From Viola odorata (taxonomy: Eukaryota; Streptophyta; Magnoliopsida; Malpighiales; Violaceae), in the NCBI GenBank assembly GCA_963691705.1, contig OY829542.1, positions 24,600,579-24,664,578 on the forward strand: 64,000 nt of DNA, given 5' to 3'. The notes under the pieces were generated by a model that saw only the letters and a program-made list of their open reading frames with translations, did not search any database and was not told the origin of the DNA. Position 1 is the first letter of the stretch. Each line of letters begins with the position of its first letter. This document shows, one piece after another, positions 54,110 to 64,000 of this stretch. A program made the position numbers and the translations under genes.

Positions 54110-55813
54110 GCTGTAAGCGGGTTGGATTTCCATGATCTGGAACGTCAAGGCGAAAGTGTGGCGCCCGATGACCATATCTAACTCAAAGTTCCCGATGATC
54201 TCTCGAGTGGTGCCATCAAAAGCCCTAGCCATCATTCCGCTAGGTTTCATGTGAGAGAAATCGACCGGCAGTTGTTCGAGGACATGCCTGGGCATGACAT
54301 TAAGTGCGGACCCATTGTCGATTAGGGCCTTTGCTATAACGTGTCCCTTACATTCTACCGTGATGTATAGGGCCTTGTTGTGATCTCTTCTCGAGGGGTC
54401 GATCTCTCCTTCAGAGAAGGAAATGCTGCTTAAGGCTTGAATTCTTCCGACGAGGTTTTCCACCCCTTCTGTGGTGATATCATTAGTCACGAAGGCTTGC
54501 TTCAAGACTTTTAAGAGAGCTTGGCGATGCGGCTCTGAAGTAAGGATCAACTCCATGATGGAGATGCGAGCCGGGGTTTTCTTTAGTTGTTCGATGATGC
54601 TGAACTCGCTCTGTTTCATGATCTTGAGGAACTCGGTTGTCTCGTCCTCGGTTACAGGTTTGCTCAAACCTTGCGTCTCTTCTACCGTTTCTTCGCGGAT
54701 CACAGGATTTTTTCCTTTGGCCTGTTGTTGCTTTTGTACTTCCTCCGAGATGTAACATCTTCCGGTACGGGTCATGCCCCCGATATGAGAGGCTTCACCA
54801 ATAACGAGTCCTATTGGTGTGACTGTAGGAGGGGTGGTGATCACCGTGTATCCGTAGTTGAATGGGACCGCGTGTAAGTCTCGGCTAGGAGTATTCACAA
54901 CTAATGTGAACACTACTTTGCGTGGGGTCGTGGCCGTATCCCCTGTTTGGGCCACATATTCGAAGGAAGACGGTGCTGGAGGATTATCCTCAATGGCGTT
55001 GATTGCTCCTTGGGTTTTCTCTTCGGGTTGAATGATCCCGAATGCTGTGAGTTGCTTGACTTTCTGCCAAAAAAGTCTGCAATCTTGGATTTCGTGCTTG
55101 CTTTCCCCTTGGCAAAATAGGCATTGGGCCTGATTATTCCCCGGGAATGGCAGATATGCGTTGTTATCTAATACGAAGAACAGTTCTTCATTGGGTACTT
55201 CCTCCACTGAAGGGTGAGAATCGTCAATCTCTCCTACTGAGATGGCGTTCACCCCTCCCTTTCCTTGAGAATGATTGGGGAGAGGGTTGGTGGATGTGTT
55301 AGGTCCTTTTGCTAACCCTTCGAAAGATACCCATCCACTTTTGATCAAGTGATGGACTTTTGCTTTGAATGCAAAGCAATTTTCCAGAGTGTGACCTGGG
55401 GCTCCGGCGTGATATTCGCACCTTGCGTTGAGATCATACCACTTGGGGTAAGGAGGCAATTGAGGCTGAGCTGGAACCGGTAGGATCTATTCGGCCGCCA
55501 GGAGATGTTTGTAGATTTCTCCCGCAGGAAGAGGGAGAGGAGGCAAAGGCTCTCTGTTCCACCGACTGTTTGACGTGTTTTGGTTATTTGGGTCCTTTGG
55601 TGGGTTATATGGCTTGGGTTGTAGGGGTTGTGATGTTTGTACCGGAGGCGGTGAGAAATGTGTAGGATTTTGAGGCGCGATATTAGCAACGGGTGGCGAA
55701 GGGAAAGGAAAGAAAGTGGGTTGATATAGTGATGGCGAAGGGTAGGGCGGTGGCAATAAATAAGGCAGAGGTGGTGGAAATGGTTGCCCGTGATAAGGCA
55801 ACAAATCCAACAT
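53690..55813 (-). CDS. Gag C-terminal part and aspartic protease of the Ogre-like element
   Basis: One frame with a single TAG at 55,487-55,489 (Gln in context). The first part is proline-rich (PPPLPYLLPPPYPSPSLY). The 589-codon stretch from 55,459 has two knuckle-like motifs, CEYHAGAPGHTLENC (residues 14-28) and CLFCQGESKHEIQDC (about 113), then the retropepsin site LIDNGSALNVMP (about 378-390) and MLLGRPWIHSAG. It processes the polyprotein in the particle. It ends at TAA 53,690, about 400 nt before the pol acceptor, the interval where Ogre elements have an intron; I could not identify the donor. Confidence 0.85.
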
Positions 55814-56738
55814 TTCTTTTTACGACGGCTTTCTTTTCTAGATTTTGCAGGTCAGCGCGGTCTGACGCTACCTCCATGTTGAATTTATATTGCCTGTAGA
55901 AGGCATCGGACAGGTCTCTCCATGTCCTGATCCTGGCTCTGTCCAGACCCATATACCAAGTTAGGGCGTGCTTGGTCAAGCTTTCTTGGAATAAATGAAT
56001 CAACAACGGCTCGTTGTGGATCATCTCTGCCATCTTGTTGCAGTATGCGCTGAGGTGGGTCTTCGGGCACTCTACCCCAATGTATTTTTTGAAGTCGGGG
56101 ATCTTGTACTTTGGTGGTATAACGATCCCGGGGACCATACACATATCGGCGGGGCTAGTAGGGTCAAAGGGATCAGCCCCTTCAATCGCTCGGAGTCTTT
56201 CCTCGAGCAGATTCAGTCGGTCACTTTTCGGTTGCTCAGCCATGATGGGATTAGAACCGAAGGGCAGCAGAGGTTCCGACGAGAACTGAGGTTGTGCTGG
56301 GTTGAAAGCAAGAGGCTGAGTTCCCACAGGTCCGGGAACTGTACTTGGAGGAATGGGAGGGAGATACGAGGTCTCTAGGTGGGACTGGCTCTTGCTGGAG
56401 TCCACGACAGGGTTGGTTGAAAGGTGCTGAAGTGACGCAACAATCTCTTTGCCCGCCTTAACCATAGGATTTGCAGTGGTGAGTACAGTGAATGGACTAA
56501 TCCATCTCCATTGGCCCTCAGGGCCAGAAAATGGCGGAGGTATAGAAGGTCCTACGACGGCGAGCGAAGAGGGAGGTCCTCCTGTTTGAGTGGGATAAAA
56601 ACCCGGTGGTAGTTCGGTGACAGCTTCATCTCTTTCCTTTTCGGCCCTGACGACCCTTTCTGTAGTAATCCTAACTTGCTCCTCTAACTCTGCGATTTTA
56701 GCCGTTAGTACTTCATCAGCCTTAGCCTGTTCAGTCAT
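55683..56738 (-). pseudogene. Gag N-terminal and partial capsid domain of the Ogre-like element
   Basis: ATG at 56,738 opens a predicted coiled coil (KIAELEEQVRITTERVV), a Pro-rich linker, then the Gag core (YKIPDFKKYIGVECPKTHL, ALTWYMGLDRARIRTW, YRQYKFN). At about 55,830 after DLQNLEKK the family normally continues with the second half of the capsid domain; here the sequence jumps to the proline-rich region in another frame. So Gag has an internal deletion and frame change. Confidence 0.8.
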
Positions 56739-58202
56739 TTTTCAATTTTGAAGTGTAGTTACAGGGAGCCTGTGCGGATTAGCGTGCTTCCGAGGAGCTA
56801 TCGTGAACCTGAAAAAGGGAAAAACACATAAAAGAGTAAGTACAAGTGAGGATACGCAGGTGATGTGCAATCCTGAGGCCTCCACGTTGCTCATTCGCTC
56901 TTCCAGCTACACTTTCACTTGATATTTTCAGGGCGGTCGGAGAGGCGAGATATCCCAGCTATTGGCAAGATACGAAGGAAGCCTCTATTCATTCCAACGA
57001 TGTGAAGCAGTCGGAGATGCTATCTGCGAAACCCAAATCAGCAGGGGCAAGGAAGATCTCTTTTACACTACGCTTTCAAACGATGCAGGGCCTGATGCCT
57101 GGTGAACCCAACCAAGGGGAGGGACGACGATCTATGCTATGAACTTGGAGTTTTTAGATAAGCTAAGAGGACATGGCCATGAGTGAGCAATACTCGAATT
57201 TTTTTTCCGAATGTTTGGTATGATTTTTTCGATTTTTTTGGTGAAATGATTGTGTTTATCCTGGAGGGATTTTCTCTTTCCTTTTTGCGATGGTCTTTTA
57301 AGTCATGTTGGATGGATAATTGACATGGAAAGTTAAGGCATTTTAATAAATATCCAAAAGAGTACGACTTTATTAAAAAGCGTTTACAAAATATGGTAAA
57401 CTTGCCAACTACCTAAATTCATCAAAAATGGCTAAGATAGATGAAATCAGGGGTCCTAGTTACATGAGAAAAATGAAGGTTTGCTGATATTTGAGTCTCC
57501 CCATGAAGGTATCAACCCTAGACGTCAGAGTTCTCATGCTCCTGCCAAAGGTATTCCATCGAAGCCATCTCCCCTTTTTGCATTTCTATCTCGGCCTCTA
57601 AAGCGGTAATTCGGCTTTGAAGTGCCTGATCGTTGAAACTTCATTCCTCGAAAATATCAAGTGAAATTAGTGTAGGTGCCGACATATTGAATGCGCAAAA
57701 CGGGTCCTGTGGGACAAAAATAAAATTTTAAATGCAAAGTAACCTGCACGTGTAAGAAATCCGCAGTTCGTATAACAGAAAAATCACGTCAATATGCCAA
57801 CAAGACAAATAGAGCCACGACAAACAGGTATAATCATGATGCACGTGCTGGGGCTCTGATTCCAACATTTCTAACTGGCTTGAATGGTTCCCGGATGATA
57901 CCATGAAAAGGTCCCTAAAGTGTCGTCCAGTGTCCCGATTTCTTGCGAAATTGTGTAACCTTTCGACTGGCTTTAGGGGTTCATCCGAGTTGGGATTGGT
58001 GAATACTACCCAGGACATGTGTCCTAGGGCGTCACTACTACCCTCCTAATTTGGTAATTGTCCCCTGGGTGTAGGGCGCTATGAAATGCATATGATAATT
58101 GATAAAGCAAATAAATGAACAGACCAGCAATTGATCAAAGCAAATAAAAAAATAAACAAATAAAACACCTCTCTAAAAAGATAAAACCGGCTCCGACCCT
58201 AA
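56739..58202 (-). other. Leader of the Ogre-like element
   Basis: Between the PBS and gag. A 96-codon ORF at 57,728-58,018 (starting MSWVVFTNPNSDEP) is the only notable frame; Ogre elements have an extra ORF upstream of gag, but this is too short to assign. The rest shows no coding signal. Confidence 0.5.
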
Positions 58203-58225
58203 AGTCCCCAGTGAAGTGGCCAAAC
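58203..58225 (-). other. Primer-binding site of the Ogre-like element
   Basis: Minus strand GTTTGGCCACTTCACTGGGG begins right at the 5' LTR end (GCGCGACA). It resembles the tRNA-Arg-type PBS used by Ogre/Tat elements. It shows that the right LTR is the 5' LTR. Confidence 0.65.
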
Positions 58226-58365
58226 TGTCGCGCCCTGAAATTTTTAAAATTCGCAAGTGTGCAACGAACTTGAGACCTAACGATGCTCAGCGTAAACAGA
58301 CGCCTCGCAACATGCAATGAAGTCGCCACCCTAATTTGGTTGCTAGGTTTAGGGAACCTTAATCG

Positions 58366-59118
58366 CAGTGGCGGATCCTGCTCATGATGTTTGGGGGGGG
58401 GCGAGATTAGTGACGGATTCAGGATTTGTATTTAGGTGGTGCGGGGGCGAAATTTTTTTGGGAGTATTTTAAAGGGAAGGCAAGCGAGCTAAACGAAAGA
58501 TTAGAAAAATGCTTAAGAGTATTTGAATCCGTCACTAAATAACAAATATCTAGATAAACTTAACAAAAAGATAAATAAGAAGACAATATAGAAAAAAAAT
58601 CATTATACATTAGAATTCATACAATATATGTATTTTTTACAATTGTTCTCTACTTTAGGATTGGAATTGAATGAGACATTGAGAGGGTGATCGATATGTG
58701 ATGATTTGGTGTAGAAATTGAATTAAATGAAGGGATTGAATTTCGGCGGAGATTGAATTGGCTTTGGCACGAGTTTATTGGTAGTGATGATTTGGGAAAT
58801 GAGGATTTGGGATTTAATTGAAAGGATTTTTCATCCCTTACTGTGTACTAATTATTTTTTAAAACTTTTATCTCTTATGTTCGAACTTTTATCGCTTACG
58901 AGTGAATTTTATCGAACTATAGAGCGGACTTTTCGTCCCTTACTGTGTACTAATTATTTTGCTTTATTTTATTCCATATTTCAGCAATTTCGGTTCAAAT
59001 TTTTATTCATTTTTAGGTAAAATTGCTCGTATTATCGACTCGAACCGAACCAACAATGTATATATTATTAATTTTTTTTGAAAAGTTTGGGGGGGCTGCA
59101 AACAAGGCTCCGCCCCTG
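58366..59118. mobile_element. hAT-like MITE in the 5' LTR
   Basis: Ends CAGTGGCGGATCC and (inverse) CAGGGGCGGAGCC, flanked by the 8-bp duplication CTTAATCG (58,358-58,365; 59,119-59,126). The empty site is present in the other LTR near 31,380. 753 bp, AT-rich, with an internal repeat CATCCCTTACTGTGTACTAA-like motif at 58,830 and 58,935. No transposase. Confidence 0.9.
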
Positions 59119-59861
59119 CTTAATCGTCATGGCATAAGAAAATATAATAAATAAATAAAAAACTAAAGGCATAAAAAAGGGGTCCGGACCCCAGACAAAG
59201 GTTCGGGGTCATATTATGGTCTCGGAGAGGTGTTAGGCACCCGAGTCACATCCGAAAACGGTTACCGGTTGATGAGAGAGGTGTTAAAAAGGTGTTTGAT
59301 AAAATGCGTTTTGAAAAAGGGGGCCCTCAGAGGAATCGTCACTTTAGTCTTTTCCACAATCGGGACCGTTCAGGAATAATTGATCGTTGAATCGATCGAT
59401 TATTCATGACCGTAGCGATGGGACTGAATTTTTCGTAAGACTAAATGAGTGCCCTTTATGTCATCATCGGGCCATGCATGATTAAATTAATTACTACGTG
59501 ATTCTATCATGGATAGCTTAGCAGAGTACAGATTAAATGAAAGGTTTTTGAAATGATAAGCTGATGTGGGATCGAAAGTCCCCATGTACATGCAGTCAAT
59601 ACAAGCGAGAATTTAAAATCATATGAACATGGCATTTTAAGCAAATCTTTAAACATGTTGTTCATGTGAGTTGATTTTAGTTCTAGCAACTCTATATATC
59701 ATGTGTACGATTGCTATTTAAGAAAAGCGTTGAATAAAGAAAAAGGAACGAAAGGCGTACTTTCGAGCGAAGCTTGAAATTAAAACCTACAAAATGAGAG
59801 TGTTAGTGATATCTCGAAAAATAAATAAGCAATTTTATGAGTGCAAAAATTTAAATAATGA

Positions 59862-60438
59862 CAGTTGATTGCATGCGAGAAGTGATGGATTTAACGCATA
59901 CGAGAATTAAATGCTGATTTTGATAAGTGCAGGAAATTAAAGGATGACAGTTGATTGCATGCGAGAAATGATAGATTTGACGCATACGAAATTTAAATGC
60001 TGAGTTGATTGCATGCGAGAAATGATTGATTTAACGCATACGAAAATTAAATGCTGAGTTAATTGCATGCGAGAAATGATTGATTTAACGCATACGAAAA
60101 TTAAATGCTCAGTTGATTGCATGAGAGAAATGATGGATTTAACGCATACGAAAAATTAAATGCTGAGTTGATTGCATGCAAGAAATGATGGATTTAAAGC
60201 ATACGAAATTTAAATCCTGAGTTGATTGCATGCGAGAAATGATGGATTTAACGCATACGAAAATTAAATGCTGAGTTGATTGCATGAGAGAAATGATGGA
60301 TTTGACGCATACGAAATTTAAATGCTGAGTTGATTGCATGCGAGAAATGATGGATTTAACACATACAAAAATTAAATGCTGAGTTGATTGCATGCGAGAA
60401 ATGATTTATTTGACGCATACGAAATTTAAATACTGAGT
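59862..60438. repeat. 54-bp tandem array in the 5' LTR
   Basis: About ten units of the same 54-bp sequence as in the 3' LTR, followed by 25-27-bp units with GCAGAAAATTAAA(A)CAATTGATATT (60,440-60,840). Confidence 0.85.
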
Positions 60439-61772
60439 TGATAATTTGCAGAAAAATAAACAGCAGTTGATGATTTACAGAAAATTGACGATTTGCAGAA
60501 ATTTTAATGATTGATACTGCAGAAAATTAAAGCAATTGATATTGCAGAAAATTAAAACAATTGATATTACAGAAAATTAAAACAGTTGATGTTGCGGAAG
60601 AATTTCCAGCAGCTTGCAAAAAATTAAAGCAGTTGATATTGCAGAAAATTAAAACAATTGATATTGCAGAAAATAAAATAGTTGATAAATTGCGGAAGAA
60701 TTTCTAGCAGGTTGCGAAAAATTAAAGCAGTTGATATTTGCAGAAAATAAAACAATTGATATTTGCAGAAAATGAAACAATTGATATTTGCGGAAGAATT
60801 TCCATCAGTTTGCGAAAAATTAAAGCAGTTTATATTTACGAGAATTAAAATACGACCGACTATGTAGGCGGTAAAATGAATGATTGAATTTAAATTGCCG
60901 AAAGTAAATTTCGGAAATTTAAAGTGCGACGAATTTAAATAGTTGATATTTGCAGACAATAAGCAGTTGATTTTTGCAACCGACCATGTAGGCGGTAAAT
61001 TGAATTTAAATTGCCGAAAGTAAATTGCGGAAAATTAAAGTGCGAATAATGCAAATAGTTGATAGGTATAAAAAATTAAAGTGTTAGTTTGAAAAATAAT
61101 CATACGAAGCACTCGAATATTTTACGAAAAAAACACGATTACGAGAGAGAGAAATGACAATGGACTGGGCCCAAATTGAAAAAAATGCCAAGGAAATGGG
61201 CCAGGAATAGTGGCTGGCCTATAAAAAAAAATGAAAGGATGGCCCATCACCTTTCATACGTTGAATAGGCCAAAGAGGCACTATTCATTATCTTCTCCCT
61301 TTGTCGTCGGCGCCACTTCCGGCGGCCAAGCTCCGGCCACAGGTGATTATTTCAAAAATCTTCATACCGAGACGCTCGTCTCCTCGACGGCTTCCCGACC
61401 GTACTAACCTCGAATTTTAGCGAAAATCGTACGGAGTTTAATTTTGAAAAGACGACGAAACCGTTAATTATCGAAAACTAATTAATTCACACAATCTAGC
61501 TAACGATTTCTTAAATTGAAAATGGGTATTTAGTCTACATCATGCACATGAATTAATGGCATAAAAATAAATAATTTATCTACTCAAAATCAAGCCAAAC
61601 GAATTAAAGAAGAAAAATGCATTAAAATGAAAGAAAAGAAAGTTTGAAAAAGCTTACTGGAAAAGCTTGGAACTTGGCAACTGATGCTCTACATGAGCTA
61701 TCAGTTAAGAGGGAGGAGGGGCAGAGCTTTCTCTTGCAAAATTGGTACCCCTTTTACGTTGAGAGGGAGGGG

Positions 61773-61783
61773 CCTTTTATAGG
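61773..61783 (-). promoter_or_regulatory. TATA box of the 5' LTR promoter
   Basis: Minus strand CCTATAAAAGG, about 920 bp into the LTR. Transcription of the element would start near 61,745 and run leftward. Confidence 0.75.
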
Positions 61784-62703
61784 CTTGAGATCGCGTGGTC
61801 GGGAGGACGAGGGCTACACGTGGTGGCCGTGAGCGTGCGCTGGTGGGGCTAGGGGAGGCGTGATGATGGCTGAACGGGACAGGAAGCGACGGGCTCTAGC
61901 TAAGAAGCGATGGGAGCGGGTAATTCAGTGGCCTGCTCCGCTGCATGCTCTTCAGCCTGTTCATGTGCACCATGCACATTTAATTGTCAACCGTTGATCT
62001 GGTTGACTTTTCTTGGTTGACCAGATCCACGGTTGTGATCAAATTGCCTTTTACCTTATTTAAATGGCCTCGAGCCGATTCCGACTTTTCGAGCCGAAGG
62101 TACCAGCGCGTAGAGAAAAATACGACGGGTTTAACCGTCCACAGCGAATGACAAGAATTTTTCATTTAACACGTTTATTTTCTCATTCAACAACGTGAAA
62201 CGTTCGAACGGAAAAATAATGACGTTACGCCGAAAATTACACGAAACGCTGTAGACCGTCGTGAACGGAAAAAAAGCTAGCAACTAGTTGATGGAAAACA
62301 TTTCAAATTCAAGCTATTGTCCGAGCGAACTTACTCGGGTCCAATAAAAGCTCGAACGAAAATAATAATAAAAAATAAAAAAACAAAAAAATGCGCTAAA
62401 ATACTAAAAAGCCTAAAAATCATGAGATGACCTAAAATGAAAAAAAAACTAGTAAATGACTGCCGGATAGTCAAAAATGTGATTTTTAAGGCTAAAAATA
62501 ATAATGATAATAATGATGAAAATACCTGACGAAAAATTAAAAATGCTATTTCGAACGCTGACGATGATAATGACGATGCTAAAACGCGATGAAAATTTTA
62601 AAAATGCTAACGACAACAAATTAACTAAAAATGACAGTAAATTATGTAAATAACAGAAATGCTAAAATCAATTAAAAATGGCGTCGAAATTCGGGTATCA
62701 ACA

Positions 62704-62863
62704 GGGTGATGAACTATTTCCTCACATTAGTCGTTTCTTGGAAAGAGATTCTACTAGTGATATCAGTTCTGAAATTACGGCCTCTGCTGTCAAGGGGAAT
62801 TCATGCACTATTCTTACAAAGGGGAAAAGTCCTTTGGAGGACCCCTCGTCAAAGCTAGGTTAA
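62704..62863 (+). pseudogene. Right half of the split ORF
   Basis: After the second GGGTG copy the sequence ATGAACTATTTCC continues the frame left open at 31,245, encoding DELFPHISRFLERD and ending at TAA 62,861-62,863. The ATG at 62,678 seen in this frame lies inside the LTR and is not the real start. Confidence 0.65.
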
Positions 62864-63413
62864 GAGAGAAGGGTTAACGAGCCTTTCCCTTTTGTCAATG
62901 ATGGGCTACCATCTTCGGATGGAGATAATTTCTATTAGCCTTCTTATGAGCTTGACGAGGATTGGCCTATGTGTCAAACGCCCTGTAGATGTCGTATGGC
63001 TTTATGAATTATTTGCAACTATCCTTTATTACCGTTTTCGCGTTTTCTTCCTAATTTCTTTAATACTTAATGCGAACGCGTTAGTCATTTTGAAGTAACT
63101 ATTCTGTAACCGTCTGACTCGGTCAAAAGTAACCGCCCCTCGAAAAGACGTGACAGTGGCTACTTCCTTTCTACACGTGTCTTCATATGATTGGCTGCTC
63201 AATTAATGTGGTGGCACTTAGTCCTTTAAGAGGAGACTACTTTCTCTTCCTTACTCTTTTTGCCCTCATTTTAAATTTCCTTTTTCCTTTTCCTTCTGCT
63301 TTATCATGAAGAATTTCTTGCTCGTCCACCGTCCATCACTGGCTCGCATGTAACTCTTTTCTTTCAAGGTATTTCACTCCATCTTTTTCAGGTTTTCTTT
63401 TCGCTGGTTCGTT
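62864..63413. other. Spacer between element ORFs
   Basis: No gene. T/C-rich from about 63,230, just ahead of the next ORF, like the short leader before 31,044. This suggests the older element has several separately led ORFs. Confidence 0.4.
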
Positions 63414-64000
63414 ATGTGTTTGACTAGAGCTCCTAGGGGTTTTCAGAGACCTTTAGATCCAGAAGTCGATAAAACACCCAGTATTTTTTCTTGTGAAATG
63501 GTTCTGAAGGCTGAATTAGAGAGTCATGGTATCTCTTTTCCCCCTGGTTATTCTGTTATCGTTCCTGAGGATGGTCTGCGGCTTCATGATCCATTATGGG
63601 GAAACTATAGAATGGTTTACTTTAAGATGTTCCTTTGTGGCTTTCGTTTCCCAGTTCATACTTCTGTAGAGAAATTGTTGCGCCAATATGATATTAATCC
63701 AGCTCAGATAACTCCTTCCTCCTGGTGTGGAATTTATGCCTTTCTTCGTGCTTGTGAGGTGAAGGGCATCTTTACTCCGTCCGTCAGTTTATTCTATAAA
63801 TTCTTTAGTTTAAATTGTCGTAACTGTTTGGTTGATATTACCCCGAGGTGGGATGACGCGTTCGTGCAGTCGTTCTGGCAGAAGTTTCAGGGCTTTGAGG
63901 AGGCTGTGGCTGATTGGAAGAGCGGTTTCTTCATTATCGAACTGCCTTCCCGTTTGTGGCGTGAGGGTTTTAATCAGGAGATTACTAGTGCTGTCTGGGT
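63414..64000 (+). CDS. Gypsy-type plant transposon protein (putative), runs off the window
   Basis: ATG at 63,414; 195 codons open to the window end. Sequence such as FKMFLCGFRFPVHTSVEKLL, INPAQITPSSWCGIYAFLRA and SVSLFYKFFSL matches the pattern of the plant 'putative gypsy-type transposon' domain (PF04195 type), found near the gag end of Tat-like elements. Function unknown. It is probably part of the older element that also encodes the ORFs at 30,137 and 31,044. Confidence 0.7.
   Translation, partial: MCLTRAPRGFQRPLDPEVDKTPSIFSCEMVLKAELESHGISFPPGYSVIVPEDGLRLHDPLWGNYRMVYFKMFLCGFRFPVHTSVEKLLRQYDINPAQITPSSWCGIYAFLRACEVKGIFTPSVSLFYKFFSLNCRNCLVDITPRWDDAFVQSFWQKFQGFEEAVADWKSGFFIIELPSRLWREGFNQEITSAVW

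Larger units (their letters stand above)
31246..62703 (-). mobile_element. Ogre/Tat-type Ty3/gypsy retrotransposon, non-autonomous, 31.5 kb with nested inserts
   Basis: On the minus strand: 5' LTR (58,226-62,703), PBS, leader, gag, protease, pre-RT/integrase fusion, a repeat-rich 3' region, PPT and 3' LTR (31,246-35,019). LTRs start TGTTGATACCCGAATT and end GGGCGCGACA. The 5-bp target duplication GGGTG is at 31,241-31,245 and 62,704-62,708. Long LTRs, a splice acceptor ahead of the pol part, and Tat-style Gag, PR and INT sequences place it near Ogre. Without the virus, the 2.2-kb duplication and the MITE it would be about 17.4 kb. RT and RNase H are deleted, so it depended on a helper. Confidence 0.9.
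58226..62703 (-). repeat. 5' LTR of the Ogre-like element
   Basis: 4,478 bp, of which 761 bp is a MITE plus its target duplication, leaving 3,717 bp comparable to the 3' LTR. Same ends as the other LTR. It carries about ten 54-bp tandem units against about eight in the 3' LTR. Confidence 0.92.

Noticed and set aside
32110..60438. Tandem repeats resembling a CRISPR array
   Set aside because: Units are contiguous 54-mers without unique spacers, inside LTRs of a plant retrotransposon.
62678..62863. 61-codon ORF starting in the LTR
   Set aside because: The real frame begins at 31,044; the ATG at 62,678 belongs to the inserted LTR.

Overview
The window is nuclear DNA of a flowering plant, most likely a eudicot. 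It holds one spliced single-copy-type gene among nested Ty3/gypsy (Athila and Ogre/Tat), Ty1/copia, hAT and Stowaway elements and an endogenous plant pararetrovirus. The species cannot be told from the sequence.

Left part, 1-13,100: a decayed Athila-type element (+ strand; RT, RNase H, integrase, a post-pol ORF and a presumed 3' LTR), an inverted fragment of a second Athila RT, and a pol-less gypsy-like gag unit ending in a 792-bp LTR that has a purine tract on one side and a tRNA-Met-type primer site on the other. Two inverted MITE-like copies follow. A complete non-autonomous hAT element with an 8-bp target duplication lies at 13,551-15,144.

Middle, 17,812-26,706 (- strand): an apparently intact 14-exon gene whose spliced product (575 codons plus stop) is a DEDDh 3'-5' exonuclease of the small-RNA-degrading nuclease type, closest to SDN5. 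One intron is GC-AG. Introns carry a Stowaway MITE, a fold-back insertion and small local duplications. From 28,085 a degenerate copia 5' end follows, then an older gypsy-like element with several short ORFs.

Right part, 31,246-62,703: one Ogre/Tat-type LTR retrotransposon (- strand) with 3.8/4.5-kb LTRs, PBS, PPT and a 5-bp target duplication (GGGTG). It sits inside an ORF of the older element; the ORF reads continuously from 31,245 to 62,709 when the insertion is skipped. The Ogre-like element lacks RT, RNase H and most of integrase: its pre-RT leader is fused in frame to the integrase C-terminus. Inside it is an 11.1-kb endogenous caulimovirid (Florendovirus-like, - strand), opened exactly at the tRNA-Met primer site with a 16-bp terminal redundancy. 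It is flanked on both sides by a 2.2-kb direct duplication of the retroelement. The virus is in turn split by a 2.8-kb hAT element with an 8-bp target duplication, and the right LTR carries another hAT-like MITE.

Order of events read from the nesting: old gypsy element, then Ogre-like insertion, then virus plus 2.2-kb duplication, then hAT insertion. The most unusual structure is the virus/duplication/primer-site arrangement. All viral reading frames are broken except short pieces, so it looks like a fossil. Divergence statements are by-eye estimates.
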